Shown here: piece by piece, positions 53,256 through 63,540 of the stretch
Position numbering within the stretch: the first letter of the stretch is position 1
How the letters are laid out: the number at the start of each line of letters is the position of its first letter
Assembly: GCA_902728285.1 (NCBI GenBank)
Contig: CACVBU010000741.1
Location: 186,001-250,000, forward strand
Length of the DNA: 64,000 nt
Direction of reading: 5' to 3'
Origin: Clytia hemisphaerica
Taxonomy: Eukaryota; Cnidaria; Hydrozoa; Leptothecata; Clytiidae
Position numbers and translations under genes: made by a program
The notes under the pieces: model-generated
Told to the model about the DNA's origin: nothing
Seen by the model: only the letters and a program-made list of their open reading frames with translations
The model's database searches: none

Positions 53256-53878
53256 TCGGGGCGCGGGCCGGACACGCTGATTAGCGGACAATTCTATTTT
53301 CCCCGGCCATTTCCTAGTCAAATCCTCATAAAAAAGTTTCCAAATGGCGGACACTCAATTAGCGGACCCTCCAATTAGTGGACAAAACTTTTTGCATGAA
53401 ATGAACAAAACCCTACTTTTTTCCCTCTAATTAGCGAACATCGACGGTCAAAGAGGTCACAGACTTTAAAAAATTAGACAGGATTGATTTATCCAAACTA
53501 TTTATTTCTTGAACACTTCAAAGTTTCATTGAACAAATTCCTTATAGACGTTTAGAGCGGTCCCTTTATCCAGTCGGTGAATTTACTTACGTCGTAGAAA
53601 TAATGAATTACAGGGACCTCAAGACTACTGTGATTCATAAAAACTAAATTGTCGCATTTAGATAATCATTCTCTTGTTCTTCAATGTCCTAAGGTCTCTA
53701 GAAAAGCACTTCGGACCAAAGTCTTACCTACTTAATCCCTTAATAGTACCTTATTCCAAAATTATAGCCATAATTAAAAAGTTATCAAAAGGCGGACACT
53801 TCTAATTAGCGGACACTTCTAATTAGCGGACACTAACCCTATTCCCCGATGGTGTCCGCTAATTGGAGGTTCCACTGT
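53256..53878. mobile_element. pogo/Tigger-like element remnant
   Basis: The right end gtccgctaattggaggttcc followed by actgTA is the inverse of a CAGTGGAACCTCC...GCGGAC end, a familiar pogo-like terminus with a TA target. Related attagcggacac motifs recur at 53281, 53361, 53804 and 53818. The matching left terminus is not intact. No transposase is present. Confidence 0.5.
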
Positions 53879-53982
53879 ACATAATTTACAATATAGTTTT
53901 TATAATATATAGATATAAAATTATAGATATAGATGGGCCATCATAGTTATGCTTTAAAGAAAAACTTTTATTTCGAACTCAC

Positions 53983-54036
53983 GTCAACATTGATATGGTG
54001 TAAACCATATGTTCCAATTGGAGGAGGGGAGCTGGC
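53983..54036 (-). CDS. poly-Pro exon copy 1 with splice donor
   Basis: The minus strand reads a Pro/Ala-rich run then PPPIGTYGLHHINVD and ends at GAC|GTGAGT (donor at 53981-53982). The same text recurs at 56378 and 56588. Confidence 0.4.
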
Positions 54037-56298
54037 GGCGGCGGTGGTGGTGGTGGTAGTGGTTGGGGCAGTTATGCCATCAGGAGTCGAAAAAATGGTA
54101 GTGGTTGAAGTGGTGGTGGTGTTGGTTGTCTTGGCAGTGAAGGTTTCTTGAAAGAAATCCCTTTCTGAGATATCTCTGACATATGACTGACGGTGGTGGT
54201 GGTAGTGGTTGGGGCAGTTATGCCATCAGGAGTCGAAAAAATGGTGGTGGTTGAAGTGGTGGTGGTGTTGGTTGTCTTAGCAGTGAAGGTTTCCTGAAAG
54301 AAATCCCTTTCTGAGATATCACTGACATATGACTGACGGTGGTGGTGTAGTGGTTGGGGCAGTTATGCCATCAGGAGTCGAAAAATGGTGGTGGTTGAAG
54401 TGGTGGTGGTGTTGGTTGTCTTGGCAGTGAAGGTTTCTTGAAAGAAATCCCTTTCTGAGATATCACTGACATATGACTGACGGCGGTGGTGGTAGTGGTT
54501 GGGGCAGTTATGCCATCAGGAGTCGAAAAAATGGTAGTGGTTGAAGTGGTGGTGGTGTTGGTTGTCTTAGCAGTGAAGGTTTCCTGAAAGAAATCCCTTT
54601 CTGAGATATCACTGACATATGACTGACGGTGGTGGTGGTAGTGGTTGGGGCAGTTATGCCATCAGGAGTCGAAAAAATGGTGGTGGTTGAAGTGGTGGTG
54701 GTGTTGGTTGTCTTGGCAGTGAAGGTTTCTTGAAAGAAATCCCTTTCTGAGATATCACTGACATATGACTGACGGCGGTGGTGGTAGTGGTTGGGGCAGT
54801 TATGCCATCAGGAGTCGAAAAAATGGTGGTGGTTGAAGTGGTGGTGGTGTTGGTTGTCTTGGCAGTGAAGGTTTCCTGAAAGAAATCCTTTCTGAGATAT
54901 CTCTGACATATGACTGACGGTGGGTGGTGGTAGTGGTTGGGGCAGTTATGCCATCAGGAGTCGAAAAATGGTAGTGGTTGAAGTGGTGGTGGTGTTTGTC
55001 TTGGCAGTGAAGGTTTCTTGAAAAAAATCCCTTTCTGAGATATCACTGACATATGACTGACGGTGGTGGTGGTAGTGGTTGGGGCAGTTATGCCATCAGG
55101 AGTTTAAAAATGGTGGTGGTTGAAGTGGTGGTGGTGTTGGTTGTCTTGGCAGTGAAGGTTTCTTGAAAGAAATCCCTTTCTGAGATATCACTGACATATG
55201 ACTGACGGCGGTGGTGGTAGTGGTTGGGCAGTTATGCCATCAGGAGTCGAAAAAATGGTAGTGGTTGAAGTGGTGGTGGTGTTGGTTGTCTTGGCAGTGA
55301 AGGTTTCTTGAAAGAAATCCCTTTCTGAGATATCACTGACATATGACTGACGGTGGTGGTGGTAGTGGTTGGGGCAGTTATGCCATCAGGAGTCGAAAAA
55401 ATGGTAGTGGTTGAAGTGGTGGTGGTGTTGGTTGTCTTGGCAGTGAAGGTTTCTTGAAAGAAATCCCTTTCTGAGATATCACTGACATATGACTGACGGT
55501 GGTGGTGGTAGTGGTTGGGGCAGTTATGCCATCAGGAGTCGAAAAAATGGTAGTGGTTGAAGTGGTGGTGGTGTTGGTTGTCTTGGCAGTGAAGGTTTCT
55601 TGAAAGAAATCCCTTTCTGAGATATCACTGACATATGACTGACGGTGGTGGTGGTAGTGGTTGGGGCAGTTATGCCATCAGGAGTCGAAAAAATGGTAGT
55701 GGTTGAAGTGGTGGTGGTGTGGTTTGTCTTGGCAGTGAAGGTTTCTTGAAAGAAATCCCTTTCTGAGATATCTCTGACATATGACTGACGGTGGTGGTGG
55801 TAGTGGCTGGGGCAGTTATGCCATCAGGAGTCGAAAAAATGGTGGTGGTTGAAGTGGTAGTGGTGTTGGTTGTCTTGGCAGTGAAGGTTTCTTGAAAGAA
55901 ATCCCTTTCTGAGATATCACTGACATATGACTGACGGCGGTGGTGGTAGTGGTTGGGGCAGTTATGCCATCAGGAGTCGAAAAAATGATAGTGGTTGAAG
56001 TGGTGGTGGTGTTGGTTGTCTTGGCAGTGAAGGTTTCTTGAAAGAAATCCCTTTCTGAGATATCACTGACATATGACTGACGGTGGTGGTGGTAGTGGTT
56101 GGGGCAGTTATGCCATCAGGAGTCGAAAAAATGGTGGTGGTTGAAGTGGTGGTGGTGTTGGTTGTCTTGGCAGTGAAGGTTTCTTGAAAGAAATCCCTTT
56201 CTGAGATATCACTGACATATGACTGACGGCGGTGGTGGTAGTGGTTGGGGCAGTTATGCCATCAGGAGTCGAAAAAATGGTGGTGGTTGAAGTGGTAG
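54037..56298 (-). repeat. 146-bp minisatellite, about 16 units, Thr-rich on the minus strand
   Basis: Units are keyed by ggcagttatgccatcaggag at ~145-146-bp spacing. Each minus-strand unit has an open Thr-rich stretch (AKTTNTTTTSTTT, then STPDGITAPTTTTT), but 146 is not a multiple of three, so the frame shifts between units unless part is spliced out. Within each unit gatttctttcaag could act as acceptor and several GT sites as weak donors. The array is similar to the Thr-rich exon at 56595-56800 (shared gccaagacaa), from which it probably expanded. Confidence 0.88.
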
Positions 56299-56377
56299 CT
56301 TAACTTAAACCTGTAAAATGAAAATAATGCCTACTATATAGTTATGCTTTAAAGAAAAACTTTTATAGCGAACTCAC
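56299..56377. other. array border
   Basis: Short spacer that includes ttatgctttaaagaaaaact, which also lies downstream of the other two poly-Pro copies (53947, 56553). Confidence 0.5.
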
Positions 56378-56445
56378 GTCAACATTAATATGGTGTAACC
56401 CATATCATGTTCCAATCGGAGGAGGGGAAGGTGACGGCGGAGGTG
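56378..56445 (-). CDS. poly-Pro exon copy 2 with splice donor
   Basis: Reads PPPPPPPSPSPPPIGT then, after a short insertion catgat that breaks the frame, GLHHINVD and donor GAC|GTGAGT (56376-56377). Probably dead by the insertion. Confidence 0.35.
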
Positions 56446-56587
56446 GCGGTGGGGGCATCAGGGGTCGTGGGATGTTAGCTTGTGTTAGCTTGTGTTTTTG
56501 ATATCCGTGTTTCTTGGAGCGAAAGTGATTGATATAGATGGACCATCTTAGTTATGCTTTAAAGAAAAACTTTTGTAAGAAGTTCAC

Positions 56588-56645
56588 GTCAACATTAATA
56601 TGGTGTAAACCATATGTTCCAACTGGTGGCGGAGGAGGTGGTGGC
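56588..56645 (-). CDS. poly-Pro segment copy 3
   Basis: Reads a run of nine Pro then VGTYGLHHINVD with a weaker donor GTGAAC at 56586-56587. In another frame the same DNA continues the Thr-rich exon to a stop at 56595, so only one of the two readings can be right. Confidence 0.35.
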
Positions 56646-56800
56646 GGTGGTGGTTATGGAGGATGTTGAAGCGGTGGTGGTGGTGGTGGTGGTAGATGGG
56701 GGGGAGATTGTCTTGGCAGTGGTGGACGGTGCTGCGGAAGTAGTGGTGATTGGGGTTGTGCCACCACAAAGCAAATATTTGCCTTGGCACCACCCATTGC
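56595..56800 (-). CDS. mucin-like Thr-rich exon with Cys-bearing start
   Basis: After a good acceptor (cacgtcaaatcag, AG at 56801-56802) the frame reads NGWCQGKYLLCGGTTP then TTTSAAPSTTAKT and a long Thr run to a stop. Two Cys followed by a Thr/Ser/Pro-rich stretch suggests the end of a disulfide domain followed by an O-glycosylated stalk of a secreted or surface protein. Family of the Cys domain is not recognised. The Pro-rich frame over the same DNA is an alternative. Confidence 0.4.
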
Positions 56801-56809
56801 CTGATTTGA

Positions 56810-57397
56810 CGTGGTTGCTAAGCCATTTTCTAGAACATAACATGAAAAAAGGCCGTTCATTTTTCGTTACATGGATATTGGGTAATCGCTGAATGTTGAA
56901 CCATCTTCCAATCAAAACAAGCACTAAATTCAAAAGTTCATATTTCAAGGTAGACGTAAAAACTAAATTTATTTTGACGATTGATATTTACTTTTTTCTT
57001 CCGTGCTATCGTTTGCACGGCTTGCATTGGTAAACGCAGAAGATGATGACAGGATTGGGGTCAGGCATTTTATTAAGTTCGAGCCGGCTAAAAGTTTTGG
57101 CATTGGAAGTCTGTGATAATTTGAATATTGATTTTTAGCTTTCACAATGGTCTTACGGTACCACGAGTTACTTTAGAGTTCTTTTAACAGCCTCGTTCGT
57201 AGTAATACGGTAGTTTTCTGCGTCTATTGCCAGATTGATCATGTTCACTTCTTTTGAGAACACTTATTTTCCGCTCAGCTAATACTGACGCTTTAAGACT
57301 TTTGAATCTGACGTTAGTCACCCGCTCTCTTCCGCCACCTCCTTTTCTGGAAACGTTTTTAGCATAAAAGAAATGGATCTTGGTCTTAGGAAAGACT
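56810..57397. other. spacer, nothing recognised
   Basis: No gene or repeat that I can support. Confidence 0.4.
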
Positions 57398-58600
57398 CAT
57401 CCTCACTAAAAAGTTCAAAATTGGAGCTAAAACATTTAGAAGTCAATATCTCCAAGTTCTTGATTTGATTGTCCAGATAAAATTTCGGGGAGAAAAATAG
57501 CCTAAATTAGAGGCCACTGGTTTTTAGCTAAGCATTATTTTTTCTGTTGGGATAATACTTGAGGGAGAGTAGGATAAACCAAATAAAATCTTACAATAGT
57601 GTGTATGTAATAAATAGTGGTATATTTGGAAAAAACTTGTTTCGGGTTTGAAAAACCTTCAAAAGGAACGGTCGCCCCAGCCAATGAAATAAGTACGACA
57701 AAAAGTCCAAAAAATATCATTTTCAGTTATAACACTGTGAAAATTTCTCCGATCTTGTTCAAATTTACACAGGAATTGTTTTTTTTTGTATCCTTTACTG
57801 AATTCTCATAGTGATATATTTGTAAAAAATCTGTGTCGGGTTTGAAAAATCAAAAGGAACGGTCGCCAGCCGTGATGAAATTACGACAAAGTCCAAACCA
57901 CCACAGCCATAATACTGTGAAAATTTCTCCATTCGTGTTCAAATTTACACAGGAATTGTGTTTTAATATCCTTTATTGAATTCTCATAGTGATATGTTTG
58001 TAAAATATCTGTGTCGGGTTTGAAAAATCAAAAGGAACGGTCGCCCAGTCAAAAAATGATGAATACAAAACAGGATTATTTTCAGCCACACACATAACAA
58101 AAACTGCTCAGATCGTTTTCAAATTTGCACTGTAATGTTGTAATTCTAGTATTCTCTTTCGAATTCCAATGGATGTGTGATTGAAAGTTTCATTCCATTG
58201 TCAAGTTACAGAGTTTTATGGTTTTTTTTGTGCGTCCATAAAAATAGAGAAGTTAGCCATATGCAAGATTTAAGCACTCGAGCAGCTGACGATTCATGGC
58301 CAAAATTTCTCCAAAGTCTTTCCACATTGTTAGACCAGTATGCATCAAACTTCTCATAAATCATGTCCAAAACATCATGAATAATGATGAAAATGATCAC
58401 TATCTTTCACTGAGATTTGCAGCTAAGCCCACTTTCGGCAGCCATCTTTTTCTAAATACTTTCACAATATTATCGAAATCCAGATAATCGGTTTTAATAA
58501 ATCGGAATAGATCATCGGATTAGATAAACAAAAAAAAATGTCTTGACCGTCGTTGTTGTCGGAAGAGTAAATTAAAGGCTCCTAGGCCGGAGCAATTAGG
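57398..58600 (+). repeat. dispersed repeat R1, uninterrupted copy
   Basis: Runs through both halves found at 316-860 and 17298-17605, giving the empty site of the LINE. It also holds about three ~190-bp tandem units (ggaacggtcgccc at 57664, 57858 and 58035; cacaggaattgt between) that are absent from the other copy. No gene is seen. Confidence 0.85.
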
Positions 58601-58974
58601 ATGTGAGTAAAAATTCAGTAAAAATTAATTTTTTTTTAGGGACACGTTTAGCAAAGTCAAAATCTTTTAGGAATCATCTGTTATGTTCATCAAGTTTACA
58701 GGTTTTCCATGATTTTCCACCTTTTTGTTGAATTTTGAATAATTAAAGATTTAATCTTGCTAATGGAACCATGGCAAGAATAACCAAAGCTTCTTCGAGA
58801 AAGTCTTTTCCCGTATTTGCTATTAACAAATGCTGTTGTGGACATTTTAGGCTTAGCTAGAAGGTATTCAAATATTTTTGATTGAAACAAATAATTTTCC
58901 ATGTAAGCCTTTTTAAGAGCGTTATCCATCGATTAGTTATCGATTAGATTTGTTAAATAGTTTGACACCAGTGG
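58601..58974. other. spacer with an unassigned minus-strand frame
   Basis: A 77-codon minus-strand frame (58696-58929) starts MDNALKKAYMENYLFQSK and has a protein-like mix (YGKRLSRRSFGYSCHGS), but no splice sites or family support. Confidence 0.3.
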
Positions 58975-59056
58975 CACTGTCTCTGGAAAGACTTAGGGGC
59001 AACTTGAGACCCCTATTATTGAATGCTTGTGAGCTAACCACTGCGCCACAACTGGC
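58975..59056 (-). repeat. tRNA-derived SINE head
   Basis: The minus strand reads gttgtggcgcagtggttagc, an A-box (TGGCnnAGTGG type) placed as in a tRNA D-arm, followed 35 bases later by ggtctcaagttgcc, a degenerate B-box. This is the usual pol III promoter layout of tRNA-derived SINEs. The body and tail are not delimited. Confidence 0.55.
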
Positions 59057-60265
59057 TTAAATTTAAGCTAATTGTTAAATGATCTATTCTGTCGTGCTTT
59101 AGTTTTATATAATCACAATATATTCAAATTAGAAATGTTTCTGAAAGGGTTTCTGATTGGATTATGTTCAGAAACAGGAAGTTTATGAATAGTGGAATAA
59201 TAGTAAGATAGAGAGAAATGTTCTTACGTTGACAGGCGATTGTCGGATAATGACCAGTTGGTAGGAGATGCGATAAACGAAAAGCAGCGGTAGCAGCGAT
59301 TTTACGTAACAATGTTTGAATCAAACAGAAACCCCTTTTACGATGTTGTTAACGAATCAAATTTTTCCACTAGTGTTGGATTGATAGGAATAATGGGATA
59401 ATGGTCAAAGCAAAGAGAGAGATGCTCTTACGTTGACAGGTGACCATTAATAGGTAATACAACCCGGGGTGGCACTCGATTTCGAAACAAAGGTATGTGC
59501 CGCGCAAAAACTGCCTTTCAAAATCGCACCCTTACAGTGCAGTTTGAGATGGTTGAAAAGGTACCCTTTCAGTGCATTTTGTCTGGATTTACCCAACCCT
59601 TTTAGTGTATTATATGTTTCTTAACTGTTTTTCTCAAATAAAACGGGTGAATATTTAATTTTAAAGTTATAAGCCTTGCTGTGAAAAAAAATTAGGGAAA
59701 TAACTTACCTGCAGTCAAACAAGTGTTATCATTTAATATTGGCTGAAAACTGGTTAACAATATTGTAAAAACGAAATTTTTTACTTGATTCGCCACTTGC
59801 AAACAGAAACCATGGGAACGCACTGCATTGGAGAGTCTTCTCTGGCTTTACTCTAGGGAATTCAAAGAAGCTGAGGGTCACTTTTTGGTCGGTAATTATG
59901 TTGAGAGGTTTGAGGGGTCAATTGTAAGGAATTTTAAGAGCCTTTCTGACTCCAAGATCGTAAATAGCCAGGTGAGTCTTACCCAACTTTTACCACCATC
60001 TTTTAAAAGACTTGATCGCGGCCCTCGGTGGCTGGGGACGAGCTTCCCACTCTTTTCATTCGTTCTAACACTTGCCTTCTTTCTTGATACACCCTTTTCT
60101 GTTTCAACCATTTCTCAGGAATTTTAAGACGAGCTTCGCACTATAAAACTACGATTGAGCCTCCTTGCAGTCAAAAAAATACTCTCAAGTTGAGCTTGCA
60201 TTTGAGACTATTTGTTAACAAGACAAGACTTCTTTGATTGCTGGTAGTCAATAGAATATACTTAC
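59057..60265. other. spacer with a local duplication
   Basis: gttcttacgttgacagg-type blocks recur at 59219 and 59427, each near aataatggata/aatagta, indicating an old ~200-bp duplication. The plus-strand frame 59828-60127 has no domain. Confidence 0.4.
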
Positions 60266-60483
60266 TGAAAGTTTTTGTCTACTTGTCGTTCGTTCGTTCG
60301 TTCGTTCGTTCGTTCGTTCGACGCGAAAGACATGGCGTTGTTGGTAGTCATTTCACATTCTGAGTTGCTGCATGTGATCACCGTATTACACGACGTGTTA
60401 TCGGACATGGATGGTCGGTAAATGATTTCTACCTCACTAAAGAAGAACGATATTGTCTTTTTGCGGTCTGCACATATTGCCAT
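60266..60483 (-). CDS. candidate exon with coding (CGTT)n repeat
   Basis: The open frame ends at a consensus donor TTTCA|GTAAGT (GT at 60264-60265). It reads SFFFSEVEIIYRPSMSDN, a Cys-bearing TSCNTVITCSNSECE block, and an Arg/Thr/Asn/Glu run encoded by the microsatellite. Acceptor candidates atgtgcag (~60470) and cactgcag (~60515) exist. Family unknown. Confidence 0.35.
60287..60320 (+). repeat. (CGTT)n microsatellite
   Basis: About 8.5 perfect tetranucleotide units; a unit change shifts the reading frame of the candidate exon unless it occurs in threes. Confidence 0.95.
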
Positions 60484-61209
60484 GTCTTTTGCAACATTCA
60501 GATTCGCTGCAGTGAATTGACCACAGGAAATATATTGCTACAGTCGTTCGATGTTCTTTGTTTTTGGGATGTTGTCAATGAATCCTGGGTGCGAAGTATT
60601 GATCATGATGAAAATAGTGAAGCATGTATTCAGAGGGCAAGTATTTGTGAGTGTAAAGCTATGGATTACCCCTCCATATCGTGAAAGAGGGAAACCATTG
60701 TTTGATTTAGGGCGTTTCTTTGCAGGGCGAGGTATTGGTATTGGTATTGGTAATGTAGTTTGAAATAACTGACATGAAATGTCAGAATTTCCTCATGCTC
60801 AACTTCAGATGTTGTCTTTTGAACTCACTGTAAATTAATACTTTAAGTCGGCTTTGTTGGCGACACTGGTTATAACCGGTTAATTTATGACGTCGGCTGT
60901 CGGGGTTCCATCAGCAATCAAGCCCTTGTCTTTTGTTATAATGTCAGAATTACAAGTGGCAAGTGCATTCACCTTACCGGTGACGTAATGTTTGTTCTGA
61001 TGGATTTGAGTTGATCTCGATTTTTCTTGTTTTAGCTCAATGTCCTTTTCTTTTTCCTCCCATAATATAAGGATCCCAGAGGATTCCGTTTGCATAGCAA
61101 CACAGCTTATTCAACGTAACGTGATACACAAATATCTTCTTCGTGTTCGTAGTTCTACTTTGTACTGCACTTCAAACAAAGAATTTTTTCTATGATAGAA
61201 TACTCACGC
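60484..61209. other. spacer with a hexanucleotide repeat
   Basis: (ggtatt)3-4 at 60732-60755. No supported gene. Confidence 0.4.
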
Positions 61210-62025
61210 TTACAATTTTTTTAGCACTTTCAATGCTCTGCAAAATCCCTTCCTTATTGTCTTTGTTGCTGCTTGCTGCTTACCATCTTTCTTTTTGATT
61301 GCCTTCTTTAGATCTTCTATTTTGTTGAAGTCATTACTTTCAGCAATTTGTGATTTTAGCTGATTAATCAATTTTTGCTTTGATCTAGGATCGTCACTCT
61401 GCCTTTTCCAAAGGTCATCCGAGGGCTCGTCAGGCTTGGTTGCGTCGTTGGGTTGAGTGGCGTCCTCCTTTGGGTTGGGGGCGTTCGTCTGGTCTGTAGA
61501 TTGTACGTTTTCGGACAGGTCGAATTCAAGATGGCGTCTTTCTGTACACACTGCTTTGAATGATTCTCCCTCAAAATCGAGAAAAAAGTCGTCTTTAGTT
61601 TGAGTATGGATACCCGAAAACTATCCTCCCACAGGAATCCCATACTCCTTGTCAAAACGTTGTTTTATGTATGCAATGTTTTTAATGTTTTTCGATAGCA
61701 GAGAGTCTTTTACTTCTGCTGAAGAGCAGAAGCCAGGAAAGTTAGGTACGTAGAATCTGGTGGGCTTTTCAGCCTTGCCTTTGATGACAGTTTCGTTGAT
61801 CGTAATGCCTTCTTTTGGAAAAGTGTCGTCATGAGAGATTCGAAGCAATGACGTCATAATGATTTGAAACAATAACAAAACCTTTTCGAGAAAGATTGCC
61901 TGCAAAAGAATTCTTCCGTTCGTGGAATCTGTACAAAACAAAATATTAAGGGGCTTAAATAAATTCAAACGTTCAAAACATTTGAATCGAACGTTTATAG
62001 ATAGTTCAAAAGTCAAAGCACCCAC
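61210..62025 (-). CDS. unrecognised protein, two same-frame ORFs separated by one TAG
   Basis: The upstream part (62025-61624) ends NIAYIKQRFDKEYGIPVGG and a TAG at 61621-61623; the same frame then reads on as FSGIHTQTKDDFFLDFEGES through an acidic/Pro middle to a Lys-rich helical end (AIKKKDGKQQAATKT) at 61210. So either one nonsense change killed a single gene, or a short intron removes the TAG. The first ~35 residues look unlike coding, and the true start may be an exon border. No family recognised. Confidence 0.45.
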
Positions 62026-62230
62026 TTTTCGTACTGTTCACTATATATACTGTATTTTATTTATAAGAAAAATGAAAAATAAATTACTTTTAATATTGTG
62101 CCTTTTTCAGTCTCTCCTTCACAGTGTTTTTTCAGGTTTTCGTCTTTTGTTTGTCACTCCTTTTTTCAGTCCCATGTGTCTTATCTTTTTGTTTCAACTA
62201 GTTTATCATATGTTTAATTAGGACAATTAT

Positions 62231-62242
62231 CAATAATTATGT
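62231..62242. repeat. target duplication of the Penelope-like insertion, left
   Basis: CAATAATTATGT recurs at 63041-63052 directly after the right repeat. Confidence 0.6.
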
Positions 62243-62320
62243 TCATTTTTCTCCAAGCCACTAAATCATGATTCAAAATAAATAAACAACACAAAAATTT
62301 GATTTTATTCAAACAAAGCT

Positions 62321-62347
62321 TTTCGAGTCTTAACTGCTCATCATCAG
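62321..62347 (-). ncRNA. hammerhead-like ribozyme core, left repeat
   Basis: The minus strand reads CTGATGA, a gag...ctc mini-stem with a 9-base loop, then GAAA, in hammerhead order. Stems I and III were not verified, so activity is uncertain. Confidence 0.45.
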
Positions 62348-62551
62348 GTTAAAAATGACATTTCTAGGTTGAAAAATGTATCTACATATCATACAAAAAA
62401 TTGATTCTAGGATAAAAGGCTAATTAAAAGGGTCTATTAAAACAATATAAAACAATAAAAGAATTTTCAAAGGAGGCAATAAATCGTAAATTAATGGTTA
62501 AAACACATTGGGGAATTGATGATGTGAAGAGACGCAATGGGAAATTATTCT

Positions 62552-62770
62552 CTAGGTAATACCATTTCTAAATAATTGTAATTTTTTAATGTCTTTTTGA
62601 TCATTAATTGATGGCTTTAAAGTCATTATAAAATATGCTTCCAGGATCTTCCTTTTTCTTGCAAATGACGGGGCTTTGCTAATGACTTTCCAAGTAAATG
62701 AATGATCTGGATTTTCGATGAGATGTTTTTGAAGGTTCTGATCTTCCTGAATTGCCATTGTGTTCCTTCC
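62552..62770 (-). pseudogene. GIY-YIG endonuclease C-terminal fragment (Penelope-like)
   Basis: The minus strand has THWGIDDVKRRNKMEG at the repeat edge and, one frame over, LQKHLIENPDHSFTWKVIS, then RKRKILEAYFIMTLKPSIN and a stop. The H...H.F.W spacing and the R..LEA..I..LKPS.N end match the endonuclease tail of Penelope-like polyproteins. The catalytic GIY and YIG motifs and the RT are missing. Confidence 0.68.
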
Positions 62771-62966
62771 ATCTTGTTGCGTCTCTTCACGTCATCAATT
62801 CCCCAATGTGTTCTAACCATTAATTTACGATTTATTGCCTCCTTTGAAAATTCTTTTATTGTTTTATATTGTTTTAATAGACCCTTTTAATTAGCCTTTT
62901 ATCCTAGAATCAATTTTTTGTATGATATGTAGATACATTTTTCAACCTAGAAATGTCATTTTTAAC

Positions 62967-62993
62967 CTGATGATGAGCAGTTAAGACTCGAAA
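62967..62993 (+). ncRNA. hammerhead-like ribozyme core, right repeat
   Basis: Same core as in the left repeat on the plus strand: ctgatga at 62967-62973, gag...ctc, then gaaa at 62990-62993. Confidence 0.45.
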
Positions 62994-63052
62994 AGCTTTG
63001 TTTGAATAAAAATCAAATTTTTGTGTTGTTTATTTATTTTCAATAATTATGT

Positions 63053-63245
63053 CTCATGGTATCACTTTTTTATTACCTCTCAGGAATAGAAGTGTTTTTT
63101 AAATAATTTCATATAGTTTATAAAAAACATTTTCAATCACACACTTCATATGCATTATGCATTCAGACTGGAAGGATTAAACATGTCAATCTTCAACTTG
63201 AACTTTTTCAAATAATTTTCAACAACAATTTTAAATTAAGTTCAA
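63053..63245. other. spacer, nothing recognised
   Basis: A/T-rich, no gene or repeat supported. Confidence 0.4.
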
Positions 63246-63540
63246 ATTTGAATCAACATCTAAATCTTTTGAACACACACATTTTCACAGCTTTCAACTT
63301 TGGCTCACTTGGTAGGTTCATGTTTGTTTTTGTTTGTCAGCCATTTTGTTTTGCCTTTTTTTAGATGTGTCTTAGCCTCTTAGGTTAAGTTAGGACTTAA
63401 AGTTTTTTCACTATTTTTCTCATCATGTTTTGACTTAACTTTACTTTAGACTTAGATTTTCTTTCAAAATTTCATTTACTCAGACTTAAAATTCCTTTTT
63501 GAACAATATCATTATTACAAATCCTGAGTCAATTTTACGG
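63246..63540 (+). repeat. possible diverged BEL/Pao LTR fragment
   Basis: The order ttggctcacttggtaggttc, tttgtcagccatttt, tgtcttagcctcttaggtta, agttaggactt parallels the element 1 LTR order ctggctacctggtaggtttc, caccagccatctggg, gtctccctaggttaag, attaggttatg. T-rich runs follow in both. Borders are not visible; no pol is nearby. Confidence 0.35.

Larger units (their letters stand above)
62243..63040 (-). mobile_element. Penelope-like element fragment with inverted terminal repeats
   Basis: Two ~270-bp repeats lie in inverse orientation (62262-62540 and 62770-63040), both pointing outward, around a 230-bp core with an endonuclease remnant. Penelope-like elements are known for direct or inverted terminal repeats and for hammerhead motifs inside them, both seen here. 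A 12-bp CAATAATTATGT flanks the insertion. RT is absent. Confidence 0.72.

Noticed and set aside
58985-59055. Functional tRNA gene
   Set aside because: Only the A-box is good; acceptor and anticodon arms do not pair, so a SINE head is more likely.
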